Shown: positions 9,232 to 18,394 of the stretch, piece by piece
Layout: every line of letters begins with the position of its first letter
Position numbering within the stretch: position 1 is the stretch's first letter
DNA from: Bombilactobacillus bombi
GTDB taxonomy: Bacteria > Bacillota > Bacilli > Lactobacillales > Lactobacillaceae
Assembly (NCBI RefSeq): GCF_964340835.1
Contig: NZ_OZ204251.1
Strand: one strand, 5' to 3'
Length of the DNA: 64,000 nt
The notes under the pieces: generated by a model
What the model was told of the DNA's origin: nothing
Database searches by the model: none
What the model saw: the letters and a program-made list of their open reading frames with translations, nothing else
Program-made: the position numbers and the translations under genes

Positions 9232-9278
9232 GTAGTTAAATTCGTGGCAAGATAAAATTGTTGTGGTAATTTAACTAC
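9232..9278. repeat. Inverted repeat just upstream of tRNA-Arg
   Basis: GTAGTTAAATT (9232-9242) and its exact reverse complement AATTTAACTAC (9268-9278) are separated by 25 bases; one more pair (9231/9279) extends it to 12 bp. No T run follows, so it is not a standard terminator. Confidence 0.6.
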
Positions 9279-9284
9279 AATGCT

Positions 9285-9358
9285 GGTCTCGTGGCTCAGC
9301 TGGATAGAGCAACTGCCTCCTAAGCAGTAGGTCATCGGTTCGAATCCGATCGAGATCA
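9285..9358 (+). tRNA. tRNA-Arg (anticodon CCU)
   Basis: A complete 74-nt cloverleaf. Acceptor GGTCTCG (9285-9291) pairs with CGAGATC (9351-9357), allowing one G-U; D stem GCTC/GAGC; anticodon stem ACTGC/GCAGT with loop CTCCTAA, giving anticodon CCT at 9319-9321, which reads AGG; T arm ATCGG-TTCGAAT-CCGAT. Discriminator A at 9358; no CCA is encoded. Confidence 0.95.
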
Positions 9359-9430
9359 TTCATATCAGAGCTGAGATATTTTGGAATTCAAGGCTCTATT
9401 TTTATACTTAGAATAATAGGAAGTAAAAGC

Positions 9431-10573
9431 ATGCAAAAAATTAAAGTAATGGCGATTTTTGGTACCCGGCCTGAAGCAATTAAAATGGCACCTTTAGTGT
9501 TGGAGTTAAAAAAGCAAAGTGCGTATTTTGACACAATTACGGTTGTCACTGCGCAACATCGAGAGATGTTAGATTCAGTTTTAAATATTTTTGATATTCA
9601 ACCAGACTATGACTTAAACATCATGAAGCAAAAACAAACTCTTAGTGGTATTACAAGTTCTGTGATTTTAGATTTAGATGATATTTTAGAACAAGAGCAG
9701 CCACAAATAGTTTTGGTTCATGGCGATACAACGACGACCTTTTCAGCAGCACTGTCAGCCTTTTACCACCAAATTGCTATTGGACATGTGGAAGCGGGCT
9801 TAAGAACTTGGAATAAGTATTCACCTTGGCCAGAAGAAATGAATCGGCAAATGACAGACAATTTGGCAGACTTATATTTTGCACCTACAGAACAAAGTAA
9901 GGCTAATTTATTGCAGGAACATCATCAAGCAGCTAACATTTTTGTGACTGGCAATACTGCTATTGATGCTTTGAATCAAACGGTTAAAGCTGATTATCAT
10001 CATGAAGTATTAAATTTAATTGATCCTCATAAGCGGATGATTCTAGTAACAATGCACCGTCGTGAGAATCAAGGCGAGCCTATGCGCCAAGTTTTTCAAG
10101 CTATGCGCGATGTAGTCCAAGAATACAGTGATGTTGAAATTATTTATCCTGTTCATCTAAATCCTATAGTGCAACAAACAGCCCAAGAAATCCTGGGTAA
10201 TCAGGAACGAATTCATTTGATTAAACCATTAGATGTTTTAGATTTTCATAATTTAATCGATCGTTCTTACTTTATTATGAGTGATTCCGGTGGTGTGCAA
10301 GAAGAAGCTCCCGCTTTAGGTAAGCCAGTGTTAGTTTTGCGAGATACTACGGAGCGGCCAGAAGGTGTTGCTGCTGGCACATTAAAATTAGTCGGCACCC
10401 AATATAGTCATGTTAAACATGAAATGGAGCAGTTATTAAATAATCAACAAGAATACCAATTGATGGCACAAGCTAAGAATCCTTATGGTGACGGCCATGC
10501 TAGTGAACGGATGTGTGCAGCAATTCGTTATCATTTTCAGCAGTTAGATCAGCGACCAGAAGATTTTTCCTAA
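9431..10573 (+). CDS. wecB: UDP-N-acetylglucosamine 2-epimerase (non-hydrolysing)
   Basis: A 380-aa non-hydrolysing UDP-GlcNAc 2-epimerase (WecB/MnaA type) that interconverts UDP-GlcNAc and UDP-ManNAc, the precursor of ManNAc-containing wall polymers such as teichoic-acid linkage units. The N-terminus IKVMAIFGTRPEAIKMAPL, HGDTTTTF, VEAGLRTW, and the SDSGGVQEEAPALGKPVLVLR nucleotide-binding segment are diagnostic. Length is normal. It stands alone between the tRNA gene and a bidirectional terminator. It may also serve the polysaccharide cluster near 57-64 kb (inference). Confidence 0.92.
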   Translation: MQKIKVMAIFGTRPEAIKMAPLVLELKKQSAYFDTITVVTAQHREMLDSVLNIFDIQPDYDLNIMKQKQTLSGITSSVILDLDDILEQEQPQIVLVHGDTTTTFSAALSAFYHQIAIGHVEAGLRTWNKYSPWPEEMNRQMTDNLADLYFAPTEQSKANLLQEHHQAANIFVTGNTAIDALNQTVKADYHHEVLNLIDPHKRMILVTMHRRENQGEPMRQVFQAMRDVVQEYSDVEIIYPVHLNPIVQQTAQEILGNQERIHLIKPLDVLDFHNLIDRSYFIMSDSGGVQEEAPALGKPVLVLRDTTERPEGVAAGTLKLVGTQYSHVKHEMEQLLNNQQEYQLMAQAKNPYGDGHASERMCAAIRYHFQQLDQRPEDFS

Positions 10574-10580
10574 GTACTAA

Positions 10581-10615
10581 AAAGCCCTTGCAATTTTATT
10601 TGCAAGAGCTTTTTT
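10581..10615. terminator. Bidirectional terminator between wecB and gtrA
   Basis: Stem AAAGC-C-CTTGCAA with TTGCAAG-A-GCTTT (one mismatch), A run on the left and T run on the right. It can stop both the plus-strand epimerase and the minus-strand GtrA gene, whose stop codon lies at 10614. Confidence 0.8.
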
Positions 10616-11081
10616 AATGGTTACAATCATTTTGTTTGGTTTTTTTTCGCATAGCAGATAATCTTTGTAATAAGAGTTTGTTCTCATGTGTAAATATTGC
10701 TTGTGTGGAAAAGTAGTTGACTAACCCTACAATAATTTGGTCAATAATTTTAACAATTAAATTATTCCAATGTAACCAATTAATTCCCGCCCACATCAAA
10801 ATATTATCTAGTAACAAAGCTAAGATTCTTTGAGATAAGAAAAGGGTAATTTCTTTTATAAAGGTCTTAGGTTCTTGATATCGTGATTTAAAAACAATGC
10901 TTTTATTTGCAATAAAAGAAAACAAATTAGCAACAAACCAGGCCAAGGTATTCGCAATAAGCATCGTTACTTGAGCATGATTGTGCAGCCAGTTAAAGAC
11001 AATTACATTTAAAATTGAGGCTAAAAAGCCAAAAAGACTATAGATAATAAAATTTCGATATCGTTTATAAATTTTCATCAT
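10614..11081 (-). CDS. GtrA-family membrane protein
   Basis: A 155-aa integral membrane protein of the GtrA family with four predicted membrane segments. The family pattern FGFLASILNVIVFNWL near the N-terminus and the NTLAWFVANLFSFIANKSIVF segment are visible. GtrA-like proteins are thought to move undecaprenyl-linked sugars or assist glycosylation of wall polymers; the substrate here is unknown. The gene lies 15 bases downstream of the flavodoxin gene on the same strand, so the two are probably co-transcribed. Start choice between two adjacent ATG codons is uncertain; only a weak AAGAAG site is present. Confidence 0.8.
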   Translation of the reverse strand: MMKIYKRYRNFIIYSLFGFLASILNVIVFNWLHNHAQVTMLIANTLAWFVANLFSFIANKSIVFKSRYQEPKTFIKEITLFLSQRILALLLDNILMWAGINWLHWNNLIVKIIDQIIVGLVNYFSTQAIFTHENKLLLQRLSAMRKKTKQNDCNH

Positions 11082-11096
11082 AATATCTTCTTAACT

Positions 11097-11549
11097 TTAC
11101 TGACAATTTTGAATAATTGTCTGGGCAAAGTGATCAAGATTGGCAATATCATCATTATCTGGGGCTAATTCAACTTTCACGCTCATAGCGGCCTTTTGGG
11201 CGTGGGCTTGTTCAAAGGCTTGTTCAAAGTGCTCCACTGCAATGCAAAAATCTTGATAAAAGCGATCTCCAGAGCCACATACACCATACAATTTACCGGT
11301 TAAATCTGCTTCTAATAAATCATGATAAAAGTCTAAGCCTTCATCGGGAATGTTGCCTTCTAAGCCATCAGAATAAGTATAGCTAACCATAATACAAATA
11401 TCAGCATCTTGATAGTCAGCTACATCAGTTTGCGAGATTTCTGACATATCAACGTCCATCCCAGCTTCTTCAAAATCTTCGCTGAGAATATCAGCCATAT
11501 CTTCATCGTTACCAGTCATGCTGGCATATACAATTTTAACCTTAGTCAC
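11097..11549 (-). CDS. Flavodoxin
   Basis: A short-chain flavodoxin of about 150 aa, an FMN-binding electron carrier. The phosphate-binding loop YASMTGNDEDMA near the N-terminus matches the T/S-x-T-G-N pattern, and the acidic composition and the GSGDRFYQDFCIAV segment are typical. Start: the only good ribosome site (GAGG) lies directly against an ATG at 11558 with no spacing, but nine bases ahead of GTG at 11549, so I prefer GTG; the ATG alternative adds three residues. It is followed by gtrA. The electron donor and acceptor are not revealed by neighbours. Confidence 0.85.
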   Translation of the reverse strand: MTKVKIVYASMTGNDEDMADILSEDFEEAGMDVDMSEISQTDVADYQDADICIMVSYTYSDGLEGNIPDEGLDFYHDLLEADLTGKLYGVCGSGDRFYQDFCIAVEHFEQAFEQAHAQKAAMSVKVELAPDNDDIANLDHFAQTIIQNCQ

Positions 11550-11786
11550 AGTTTTCATCCTCGTTTAATAAATTATCAAAATTATATTATAACAAATCTC
11601 TTAGTGTAAAGTATTTGGGTTTTAGGAACTAGTTAATATTTTAGTTGATTACAGGCTGAGTAGCAAACCCATAATATTCCAGCGATATAAATTAGTTATT
11701 TGAGAAATATTAAAAGGAATATGCAATTAGTCAATTATATCTAAGATGCGCTATAATGTGTACAGTTAATAAGTGGAGGTAATATT

Positions 11787-12575
11787 TTGATTACATTAAA
11801 ATCAGAACGTGAAATTGAAGGCATGCGCAAATCGGGCGCTTTACTGGCACAAACGCACTTAGGCTTGCGTAAAATTATTAAACCAGGTATTTCAAGCATG
11901 GAAATTGAAAATTTTGCCGATGATTTCATTACTAAAAATGGTGGCGTTCCTTCTGAAAAAGGCTTTGAAGGTTATCAATTTGCAACTTGTGTCTGTGTCA
12001 ATGACGAGGTAGCTCATGCAGAACCACGGGAAAAATTAATTTTAAAAAATGGTGATGTCGTCAAAGTTGATATGACTGTTTCATTAGATGGATACCAAAG
12101 TGATTCTTGTTGGACTTATGCAGTTGGGGAAATTTCTGCGGAAAATCAACATTTGATGGATGTAACTAAAAAAGCACTTTATTTGGGAATTGATCAAGCG
12201 GTTGTCGGTAATCGTTTAGGTGATATTGGCTGGGCAATTCAACATTATGTTGAAGACCAAGAGCATATGGGAGATGTCCGCGACTTAATTGGACATGGGA
12301 TTCAGCCAACAATGCACGAAGCCCCTAATGTGCCTCATTATGGGGAACCAGGTAAAGGATTGCGTTTACGAGAAGGTATGACAATTACTATTGAGCCGAT
12401 GGTCAACCTCGGTACTTGGGAAATTAAGAGTAAGTTTACGGATGAAGATTGGGAATATTTTGTTTCAGCAGACGGAACCACATCAGCACAATATGAGCAT
12501 ACTTTGGCAATTACCAAAGATGGTCCTAAGATTTTGACTTCCCAAGATCCTGAATTTGATAAAAAATATTTATAA
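11787..12575 (+). CDS. map: Methionine aminopeptidase, type I
   Basis: A 262-aa type I methionine aminopeptidase that removes the initiator Met co-translationally. Metal ligands of the pita-bread fold are present: the two Asp in KVDMTVSLDGYQSDSC, the His in IGHGIQPTMHE, Glu in TIEPMV and Glu in QYEHTLA. The start is TTG at 11787 with GGAGG at 11775-11779. A TATAAT at 11752-11757 probably serves as the -10. The 14-15-residue C-terminal extension and the SKFTDEDWEY insert are seen in lactobacillal enzymes. The YihY-like gene follows after six bases. Confidence 0.93.
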   Translation: MITLKSEREIEGMRKSGALLAQTHLGLRKIIKPGISSMEIENFADDFITKNGGVPSEKGFEGYQFATCVCVNDEVAHAEPREKLILKNGDVVKVDMTVSLDGYQSDSCWTYAVGEISAENQHLMDVTKKALYLGIDQAVVGNRLGDIGWAIQHYVEDQEHMGDVRDLIGHGIQPTMHEAPNVPHYGEPGKGLRLREGMTITIEPMVNLGTWEIKSKFTDEDWEYFVSADGTTSAQYEHTLAITKDGPKILTSQDPEFDKKYL

Positions 12576-12581
12576 AAGCTG

Positions 12582-13526
12582 ATGCCAATGACAACTAATT
12601 CTCAGATACCTTTGTTTCGGACTAATCAAACTTTCTGGAAAAAATTACAAGGATTCGGCCAATTAGTAACACAAAAAATAAAAAATGGTAATTTAAGTTT
12701 ATCTTCGAAGGCGATTGTCTATTATAGTTTATTGTCTTTTTTTCCATTAATTTCGCTATTGGGTAGTATAATTCCACTTTTACATTTGGATGTGCAAGTA
12801 GTACTTAATTATCTGCAAATTTTAACTCCGCAAAAATTACAACAATTGCTAGAACCATTAGTAGTGCAACTATTAACCAAGCGCAGCGGTGGTTTGTTAT
12901 CTTTTGGTATTTTAGGTACACTTTGGACTAGTTCAGGAGTTGTTAATATTTTACGGCGGAGCGTTAATTATATTTATGGATTTGATAATGAAAAGCTTTA
13001 TACACAAACTGATCAATCATTAGTTAATAATATTTTATTACGAATAATATCAGTTTTACTAACAGCGTTATTTATTATTGTTTTAGTTTGCTTGTTAATC
13101 GCATTAGTATTAGGACAACAAGTTTTAAATTGGATTAATCCCATTTTTTCTTGGGTACCTAATTTTTTAACAGCCTTTTTGTTTTGGAAGTGGCCGATCA
13201 CTATTTTAACGTTGGTAGCTGTAATGGTAGTTGCGTACTATTTGTTACCTAATCTACATGTCAAAATCCGTTATATTTGGCCAGGAGCAGCTTTTTCGGC
13301 TGTGGGGTTCATTATTTTAGTCCAGTTTTTCTCATTATATTTACATTATTTTGGACGACGATGGAATTCTTATGGTACGATTGGAACTTTCTTTATTCTA
13401 ATTTTGTGGCTTAATTTTGTCGGTTATATTTTTTTGATTGGAGCAGCTTTAAATGCTGCTTATACTGAAGGTTGGATAGGTGAAATTCAACAACAAAAGC
13501 GACTGCAATTTTTATCTAAAAAATAA
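12582..13526 (+). CDS. YihY/BrkB-family membrane protein
   Basis: A 314-aa polytopic protein of the YihY/virulence factor BrkB family with six predicted membrane helices. Family signatures include SSKAIVYYSLLSFFPLISLL near residue 40, GTLWTSSGVVNILRRSVNYIYG, and RWNSYGTIGTFFILILWLN near the C-terminus. The biochemical role of the family is not settled; it is not an RNase despite old annotations as RNase BN. It starts six bases after map and is probably in the same transcript. The ribosome site is weak, which fits translational coupling. Confidence 0.85.
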   Translation: MPMTTNSQIPLFRTNQTFWKKLQGFGQLVTQKIKNGNLSLSSKAIVYYSLLSFFPLISLLGSIIPLLHLDVQVVLNYLQILTPQKLQQLLEPLVVQLLTKRSGGLLSFGILGTLWTSSGVVNILRRSVNYIYGFDNEKLYTQTDQSLVNNILLRIISVLLTALFIIVLVCLLIALVLGQQVLNWINPIFSWVPNFLTAFLFWKWPITILTLVAVMVVAYYLLPNLHVKIRYIWPGAAFSAVGFIILVQFFSLYLHYFGRRWNSYGTIGTFFILILWLNFVGYIFLIGAALNAAYTEGWIGEIQQQKRLQFLSKK

Positions 13527-13599
13527 ATTTACCCGCCATTGGTAATCGTTTTATTGTATGATAGAGATAGAATTAATTTAATGTATGAGAGGATTAATT

Positions 13600-14493
13600 A
13601 TGCAAAAAGTTAGAAAAGCTGTGATTCCAGCTGCAGGATTGGGAACACGTTTTTTGCCTATTACTAAAGCTATGGCCAAAGAAATGCTGCCCATTGTTGA
13701 TAAACCAACTATCCAATTCATTGTTGAAGAAGCCAAAGCTTCTGGCATTGAGGATATTTTAATCATCACGGGTAAAGGCAAACGACCAATTGAAGACCAT
13801 TTTGATTCGGCACCAGAATTAGAGCAGAACTTGGCAGCTAAGCACAAAGACGCTTTATTGAAGGTAGTGCAAGATACTACTAATATTGGAGTTCATATGT
13901 ACTTCATTCGCCAAGCCTATCCTAAAGGCTTAGGAGATGCTGTACGCTTAGCGAAGTCTTTTATTGGCGATGAGCCTTTTGTAGTCATGCTCGGTGATGA
14001 TGTCATGAAAGATAAGGTTCCTCTGACAAAACAGCTAATTAATGATTATAATGAGACTCATGCTTCGACACTTGCCGTTATGCAAGTACCCAAAAAAGAA
14101 GTTTCCAAGTATGGAGTGATTGCACCTGATGGTCAAGCTAAAAAGGGCTTATATCGGGTGAAGAATTTTGTAGAAAAGCCAGCTGTTGATAAAGCTCCCA
14201 GCAATCTAGCAATTATTGGTCGTTATTTATTAACACCGGATATTTTTGATGTTTTGGATACACAAAAGCCTGGTGCCGGTGATGAAATCCAATTAACTGA
14301 TGCGATTGACCGCCTAAATACTACGCAACGGGTTTTTGCTCATGAATTTACTGGAGAACGTTTTGATGTAGGTAACAAGTTTGGTTATATGCAGACAAGT
14401 ATTGAATATGGTTTAAATCATCCCGAAATCAAAGATGAATTACGTCAATATATTATCGATTTAGGACAAAAACTTTCACAGAAAACAAAGTAA
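13600..14493 (+). CDS. galU: UTP-glucose-1-phosphate uridylyltransferase
   Basis: A 297-aa UDP-glucose pyrophosphorylase, making UDP-Glc from UTP and Glc-1-P for polysaccharide, lipoteichoic acid and galactose metabolism. The nucleotidyltransferase motif AAGLGTRFLPITKAMAKEML, the metal-binding GDD, and VEKP are present. Start: ATG at 13600 behind GAGAGG; an in-frame ATG at 13585 lacks a ribosome site and overlaps that Shine-Dalgarno sequence. Stop-to-stop it abuts the convergent small gene at 14494. It is likely a source of UDP-glucose for the polysaccharide cluster near the right edge (inference). Confidence 0.93.
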   Translation: MQKVRKAVIPAAGLGTRFLPITKAMAKEMLPIVDKPTIQFIVEEAKASGIEDILIITGKGKRPIEDHFDSAPELEQNLAAKHKDALLKVVQDTTNIGVHMYFIRQAYPKGLGDAVRLAKSFIGDEPFVVMLGDDVMKDKVPLTKQLINDYNETHASTLAVMQVPKKEVSKYGVIAPDGQAKKGLYRVKNFVEKPAVDKAPSNLAIIGRYLLTPDIFDVLDTQKPGAGDEIQLTDAIDRLNTTQRVFAHEFTGERFDVGNKFGYMQTSIEYGLNHPEIKDELRQYIIDLGQKLSQKTK

Positions 14494-14793
14494 TTACTTT
14501 AAATAAATTTGAACGCCAGCGAAGCGAATGCCAAAGATTTGCTGGCGCTTTTTTTGATTTTGGACCCAAATAATTGCCGCTGCAGGACATTGTTTCAGTA
14601 AAACTACTAATTCCCATGCTTTTAAAGTCTTATGAGAATGATAATTGAGATTTAGTAATACTGAATGATTTTCATTAGTTACATCTGATGATATACTAGA
14701 GATTCCGAGAAGACGCTTTTTAGAGTCTTCAAAAAATATTTGGTTGTTTTGCTTTACATCAGCAAGTAATTTGATTAATGTTTGAACATCCAT
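14494..14793 (-). CDS. Hypothetical protein, 99 aa
   Basis: A small protein that I do not recognise. The ATG at 14793 has AAAGGA at a good distance; an upstream in-frame start would invade the thiolase gene. The sequence is soluble, mixed alpha/beta, with no membrane segment or Cys/His cluster. Its 3' end contains the inverted repeat that also acts as the galU terminator, and its stop abuts the galU stop, so convergent overlap of transcripts is expected. It is divergent from the mevalonate operon with only 42 bases between the starts. Confidence 0.55.
   Translation of the reverse strand: MDVQTLIKLLADVKQNNQIFFEDSKKRLLGISSISSDVTNENHSVLLNLNYHSHKTLKAWELVVLLKQCPAAAIIWVQNQKKRQQIFGIRFAGVQIYLK
14511..14556 (+). 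terminator. Terminator of galU
   Basis: CGCCAGC (14514-14520) with GCTGGCG (14541-14547), a 20-nt loop and a run of seven T. It lies inside the 3' end of the convergent small gene. Confidence 0.6.
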
Positions 14794-14835
14794 AATAAGT
14801 CCTTTCAAAATAATTAAATAAGAGGTGCTAGTATT

Positions 14836-15993
14836 TTGACAGATCAACAAGTTGTGATAGTTGCTGCTTATCGTAGTCCAACAGGAAAGTTTTGGGGACA
14901 GCTGCAGCCTTTAAATTCAGTTCAACTGGCTTCCCAATTAGTTAAACAAATTTTAAACCGAGTTGCCATTAATTCTCAAATGATTGATCAAGTAATTTTA
15001 GGCAATGTCTTAGCAACCGGTGCTGGTCAAAACATTGCGCGGCAAGTGCAACTTAATGCGGGGCTAGATCAATCAAAAACAGCAATGACTATTAATCAAG
15101 TTTGTGGATCAGGTCTCAAAGCGATTCGCTTAGCACAAGCAGCATTGGTCATGGGAGATGCGCAAGCAGCAATTGCGGGAGGAGTCGAGAGTATGTCTAA
15201 TGCTCCTGCTTTTGCAACGCGTATCAGTAAAAATAATTTTGCGAATGAGTGGCAAGATAGTTTGCAAGAAGATGGGCTTAAAGATGCTTTTGGACATTAT
15301 GCCATGGGTGTAACCGCGGAAAATTTGGCTCAAAAATTTCATATTACGCGCCAGCAACAAGACAAATATGCTTGGCAATCACAACAGCGTGCAGCTTTTG
15401 CGCAAGAGCAGGGATGGTTTAATGATGAAATAATACCAGTGGCTAACTTAAATTATGACGAACCTGTTCGGTCTAACTCAACCTTAGAATCATTGGCTAA
15501 GTTAAAACCAGTTTACCAAACTCAAGGCAGTGTGACGGCAGGTAACTCATCACCTCTAAGTGATGGGGCTTCAGCTTTAATTTTGATGACGAAAAAGCAA
15601 GCTCAAAAGTTGCAGTTGCAGCCTTTAGCACAAATTGTAGGTTATCAAGAAGTAGGATATCGTCCTGATTTGATGGGCTATACGCCAGTAATTGCAATTC
15701 AAAACTTGTTGGCTCAAACTCATCAACGAGTGAGCGATATTGACTTATTTGAGGTTAATGAAGCTTTTTCAGCGCAAGCCTTAGTTGTCCAACAAGAATT
15801 AGGGATTGATAATCAACGTTATAATATTAGTGGTGGAGCTTTAGCTTTAGGACATGCTTTAGGTTCATCTGGAAGTAGAATTGTGACGACTTTAGTACAC
15901 AATTTAAAGCGAACACGACAACAATATGGCATTGCTGCTTTGTGTATTGGCGGCGGTCAAGCGATTGCACTGGAGGTCGAGAACTTACAATGA
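14836..15993 (+). CDS. Acetyl-CoA C-acetyltransferase (thiolase)
   Basis: A 385-aa biosynthetic thiolase condensing two acetyl-CoA to acetoacetyl-CoA, the first step toward mevalonate. The nucleophilic Cys lies in NQVCGSGLKA; the C-terminal His and Cys motifs are NEAFSAQA, GGALALGHALG (family usually GHPLG) and CIGGGQ. Start is TTG at 14836 with GAGGTG upstream. Its TGA overlaps the ATG of the HMG-CoA reductase gene (ATGA at 15990-15993), indicating translational coupling. The three genes form one operon. Confidence 0.92.
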   Translation: MTDQQVVIVAAYRSPTGKFWGQLQPLNSVQLASQLVKQILNRVAINSQMIDQVILGNVLATGAGQNIARQVQLNAGLDQSKTAMTINQVCGSGLKAIRLAQAALVMGDAQAAIAGGVESMSNAPAFATRISKNNFANEWQDSLQEDGLKDAFGHYAMGVTAENLAQKFHITRQQQDKYAWQSQQRAAFAQEQGWFNDEIIPVANLNYDEPVRSNSTLESLAKLKPVYQTQGSVTAGNSSPLSDGASALILMTKKQAQKLQLQPLAQIVGYQEVGYRPDLMGYTPVIAIQNLLAQTHQRVSDIDLFEVNEAFSAQALVVQQELGIDNQRYNISGGALALGHALGSSGSRIVTTLVHNLKRTRQQYGIAALCIGGGQAIALEVENLQ

Positions 15994-17237
15994 CCAAGTT
16001 ATATGAAATGACTACAGCACAACGTTTAAAGCAATTAGAAATGGAAGGCTATTTGACCCAATCTGATATGGAATTATTGCAGACAAATTCTGCATTACCT
16101 GCAACAATTGGAAGTCATTTAGTAGAAAACTATCTGGGAAATTTTGCACTGCCGTTTGGTGTGGCCAATCATTTTCTAATTAACCAACAAGATTACTTGA
16201 TTCCAATGGCTACTGAAGAGCCATCAGTAATTGCAGCTGCAAGTAATGCAGCTCAACGTGTTGCTCGTAGTGGTGGATTTCAAACTCAAGTTTTTCGCAA
16301 TGGTCTTCAAGGCCAAATTGTGTTTCAAGGTCACTTGAAAGATAAAACTAGTTTTTTGCAGCAACATCACAATCAAATTATGACAATTGCCGATCAAGCA
16401 CATCCAACGCTGCAACAACATGGTGGTGGGTTAAAAGATATTAATATTAATAATTATAAAGATTTTGTAGAATTTAATCTGTTGATTAATCCAGCAGAAG
16501 CAATGGGTGCCAATGTAGTTAATACTATTTTAGAAGCCGTAGCTCATTATTTACAGCAACAATTGCCTCAATTGGATTTATTAATGGCGATTTTGTCTAA
16601 TCAAGCGCCTCAACAAATCGCCAGTGCCAGTGCCCAAATTGATTTTGAACAATTAGCCACTTCACAATATTCGGGCTATCAAGTAGCTCAGCGGATTGTA
16701 GCGGCTAGTGAATTTGCCCAGATTTCTGCAGCTCGAGCAGCTACGCATAATAAAGGGATAATGAATGGCGTTATTGCCACAGTGTTGGCAACTGGCAATG
16801 ATACGCGCAATATTAATGCAGCTGTTTATGCAGGTTTAAATCAAAGCCAGAAAACTTTAAGTGAATGGCAAATCCACGATCAAAAATTGGTTGGTAATAT
16901 TCGACTTTCCTTGCCTTTAGGTAGTGTTGGTGGTGCAATTTCAACATTACCAATGGCGCAATTAGCTATGCGGATTTTACAGCAACCTTCAGCTACCCAA
17001 TTAATGAGAATTGTTGCGGCCGTTGGCTTATCTTCCAATTTGGCAGCTTTACGAGCGTTAGTAACTCAAGGAATTCAAGCAGGTCATATGAATTTACAGT
17101 GGCAAAGCTTAGCGATTATGGCCGGTGCTAAGGCTGATGAGATTGCTCCCATCGTTACTTATTTAAAAGCCCATCCTCAAGTGGCAAATCTCGCCAATGC
17201 CCACAAACAATTAGAGCAATTACGAAAGGATAAATAA
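15990..17237 (+). CDS. mvaA: Hydroxymethylglutaryl-CoA reductase, class II
   Basis: A 415-aa class II HMG-CoA reductase reducing HMG-CoA to mevalonate. Segments typical of the bacterial class are visible: VENYLGNFALPFGVANHF near residue 50, AMGANVVNTILEAVA, and LPLGSVGGAIST. The ATG at 15990 overlaps the thiolase stop and has GGAGG at 15972-15976; an earlier in-frame ATG lies inside the thiolase gene and is rejected. The HMG-CoA synthase gene follows with no gap. The mevalonate route supplies isopentenyl diphosphate for undecaprenyl phosphate and menaquinone-type prenyl chains. The later kinases are not in this window. Confidence 0.93.
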   Translation: MTKLYEMTTAQRLKQLEMEGYLTQSDMELLQTNSALPATIGSHLVENYLGNFALPFGVANHFLINQQDYLIPMATEEPSVIAAASNAAQRVARSGGFQTQVFRNGLQGQIVFQGHLKDKTSFLQQHHNQIMTIADQAHPTLQQHGGGLKDININNYKDFVEFNLLINPAEAMGANVVNTILEAVAHYLQQQLPQLDLLMAILSNQAPQQIASASAQIDFEQLATSQYSGYQVAQRIVAASEFAQISAARAATHNKGIMNGVIATVLATGNDTRNINAAVYAGLNQSQKTLSEWQIHDQKLVGNIRLSLPLGSVGGAISTLPMAQLAMRILQQPSATQLMRIVAAVGLSSNLAALRALVTQGIQAGHMNLQWQSLAIMAGAKADEIAPIVTYLKAHPQVANLANAHKQLEQLRKDK

Positions 17238-18389
17238 ATGACAGTTGGAATTGATAAAATTGGTTTTTATACACCTCAGCAATATTTAGATTTAATTGAC
17301 TTGGCTCATGCTCGCCAAGTAAATCCTAATAAATATTTAATAGGCATCGGTCAACAACAAATGGCAGTAGCCGATTTAGATCAAGATATTGTAGCCATGG
17401 CCGCTAATGCCGCTGAAGAAATTTTGACCACCGCCGATCGCCAAGAGATTGGTCTATTGATTGTAGCCACGGAAAGTGGTGTGGATCAGTCCAAAGCAGC
17501 TGCATTATTCGTACAGGAATTATTACACATTAATAATAATATTCGGGCTTTAGAAATCAAAGAAGCTTGTTATGGCGCAACTGCTGGTTTACAGTTTGCT
17601 TATGATTTTGTGAGTTTACATCCAAACCAAAAAGCCTTGGTGATTGCTGCTGATATTGCGCGTTATGGTCTGCAAACTGCAGGCGAAGTAACTCAAGGTG
17701 CAGGAGCTGTAGCAATGTTAGTCAGCCAAAAGCCACATATTTTGGCTTTAGAAAAAGAATCCATTTATCAAAGTCAAAATGCAGGGGATTTTTGGCGCCC
17801 AAATTATTCACAACAAGCTTTGGCACGGGGAAAATATTCTGAAGAGTTATACTTACAGATGTTTACCCAAATTTACCAGCAGGCAGATTCTTTAATTAGT
17901 AAAGAGTCGCTAGCTGCCTTATTATTTCATATTCCGTTTTCTAAAATGGGCCGCAAGGCTTTACAAACGCTCAAAACTAAAATTTCAGATGTTGATTATC
18001 AGCGTTTATTAAGCCGTTTTGAAAAAAGTATTATTTATGGACAAACAGTAGGTAATATTTATACAGGATCTTTATATTTAAGTTTGCTGTCTTTGTTAGA
18101 AAATGATGATAGTTTGCAAGATAATGAGCGGATTGCCTTATTCAGCTATGGTTCTGGGGCAGTAGCAGAATTGTTCTTTGGGCATTTGCAGCCTCATTAT
18201 CGTGATTATTTGAACGTTACTGAGCATCGCCAATTACTAGATGAGCGCCAGCGATTAAGTGTAGCTGAATATGAGGCAATTTTTAAAAAGCAGTTAGTTA
18301 CCGATGGCTCCTGTCAACTGATTAGTCCCGTACGAGCTGCTCAGCATTATTTGAAAAAAGTTGATCAACACGAAAGATTTTATCAATAA
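17238..18389 (+). CDS. mvaS: Hydroxymethylglutaryl-CoA synthase
   Basis: A 383-aa HMG-CoA synthase joining acetyl-CoA and acetoacetyl-CoA. The catalytic Cys is in KEACYGATAGLQ at about residue 113; the active-site His lies in LLFHIPFSKMG and the catalytic Glu in IVATESGVDQSK. The ATG follows the HMG-CoA reductase stop directly (TAAATG), with AAAGGA as ribosome site inside the previous gene. It is the last gene of the mevalonate operon; no terminator is obvious before the strong promoter at 18395. Confidence 0.94.
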   Translation: MTVGIDKIGFYTPQQYLDLIDLAHARQVNPNKYLIGIGQQQMAVADLDQDIVAMAANAAEEILTTADRQEIGLLIVATESGVDQSKAAALFVQELLHINNNIRALEIKEACYGATAGLQFAYDFVSLHPNQKALVIAADIARYGLQTAGEVTQGAGAVAMLVSQKPHILALEKESIYQSQNAGDFWRPNYSQQALARGKYSEELYLQMFTQIYQQADSLISKESLAALLFHIPFSKMGRKALQTLKTKISDVDYQRLLSRFEKSIIYGQTVGNIYTGSLYLSLLSLLENDDSLQDNERIALFSYGSGAVAELFFGHLQPHYRDYLNVTEHRQLLDERQRLSVAEYEAIFKKQLVTDGSCQLISPVRAAQHYLKKVDQHERFYQ

Positions 18390-18394
18390 AACGC

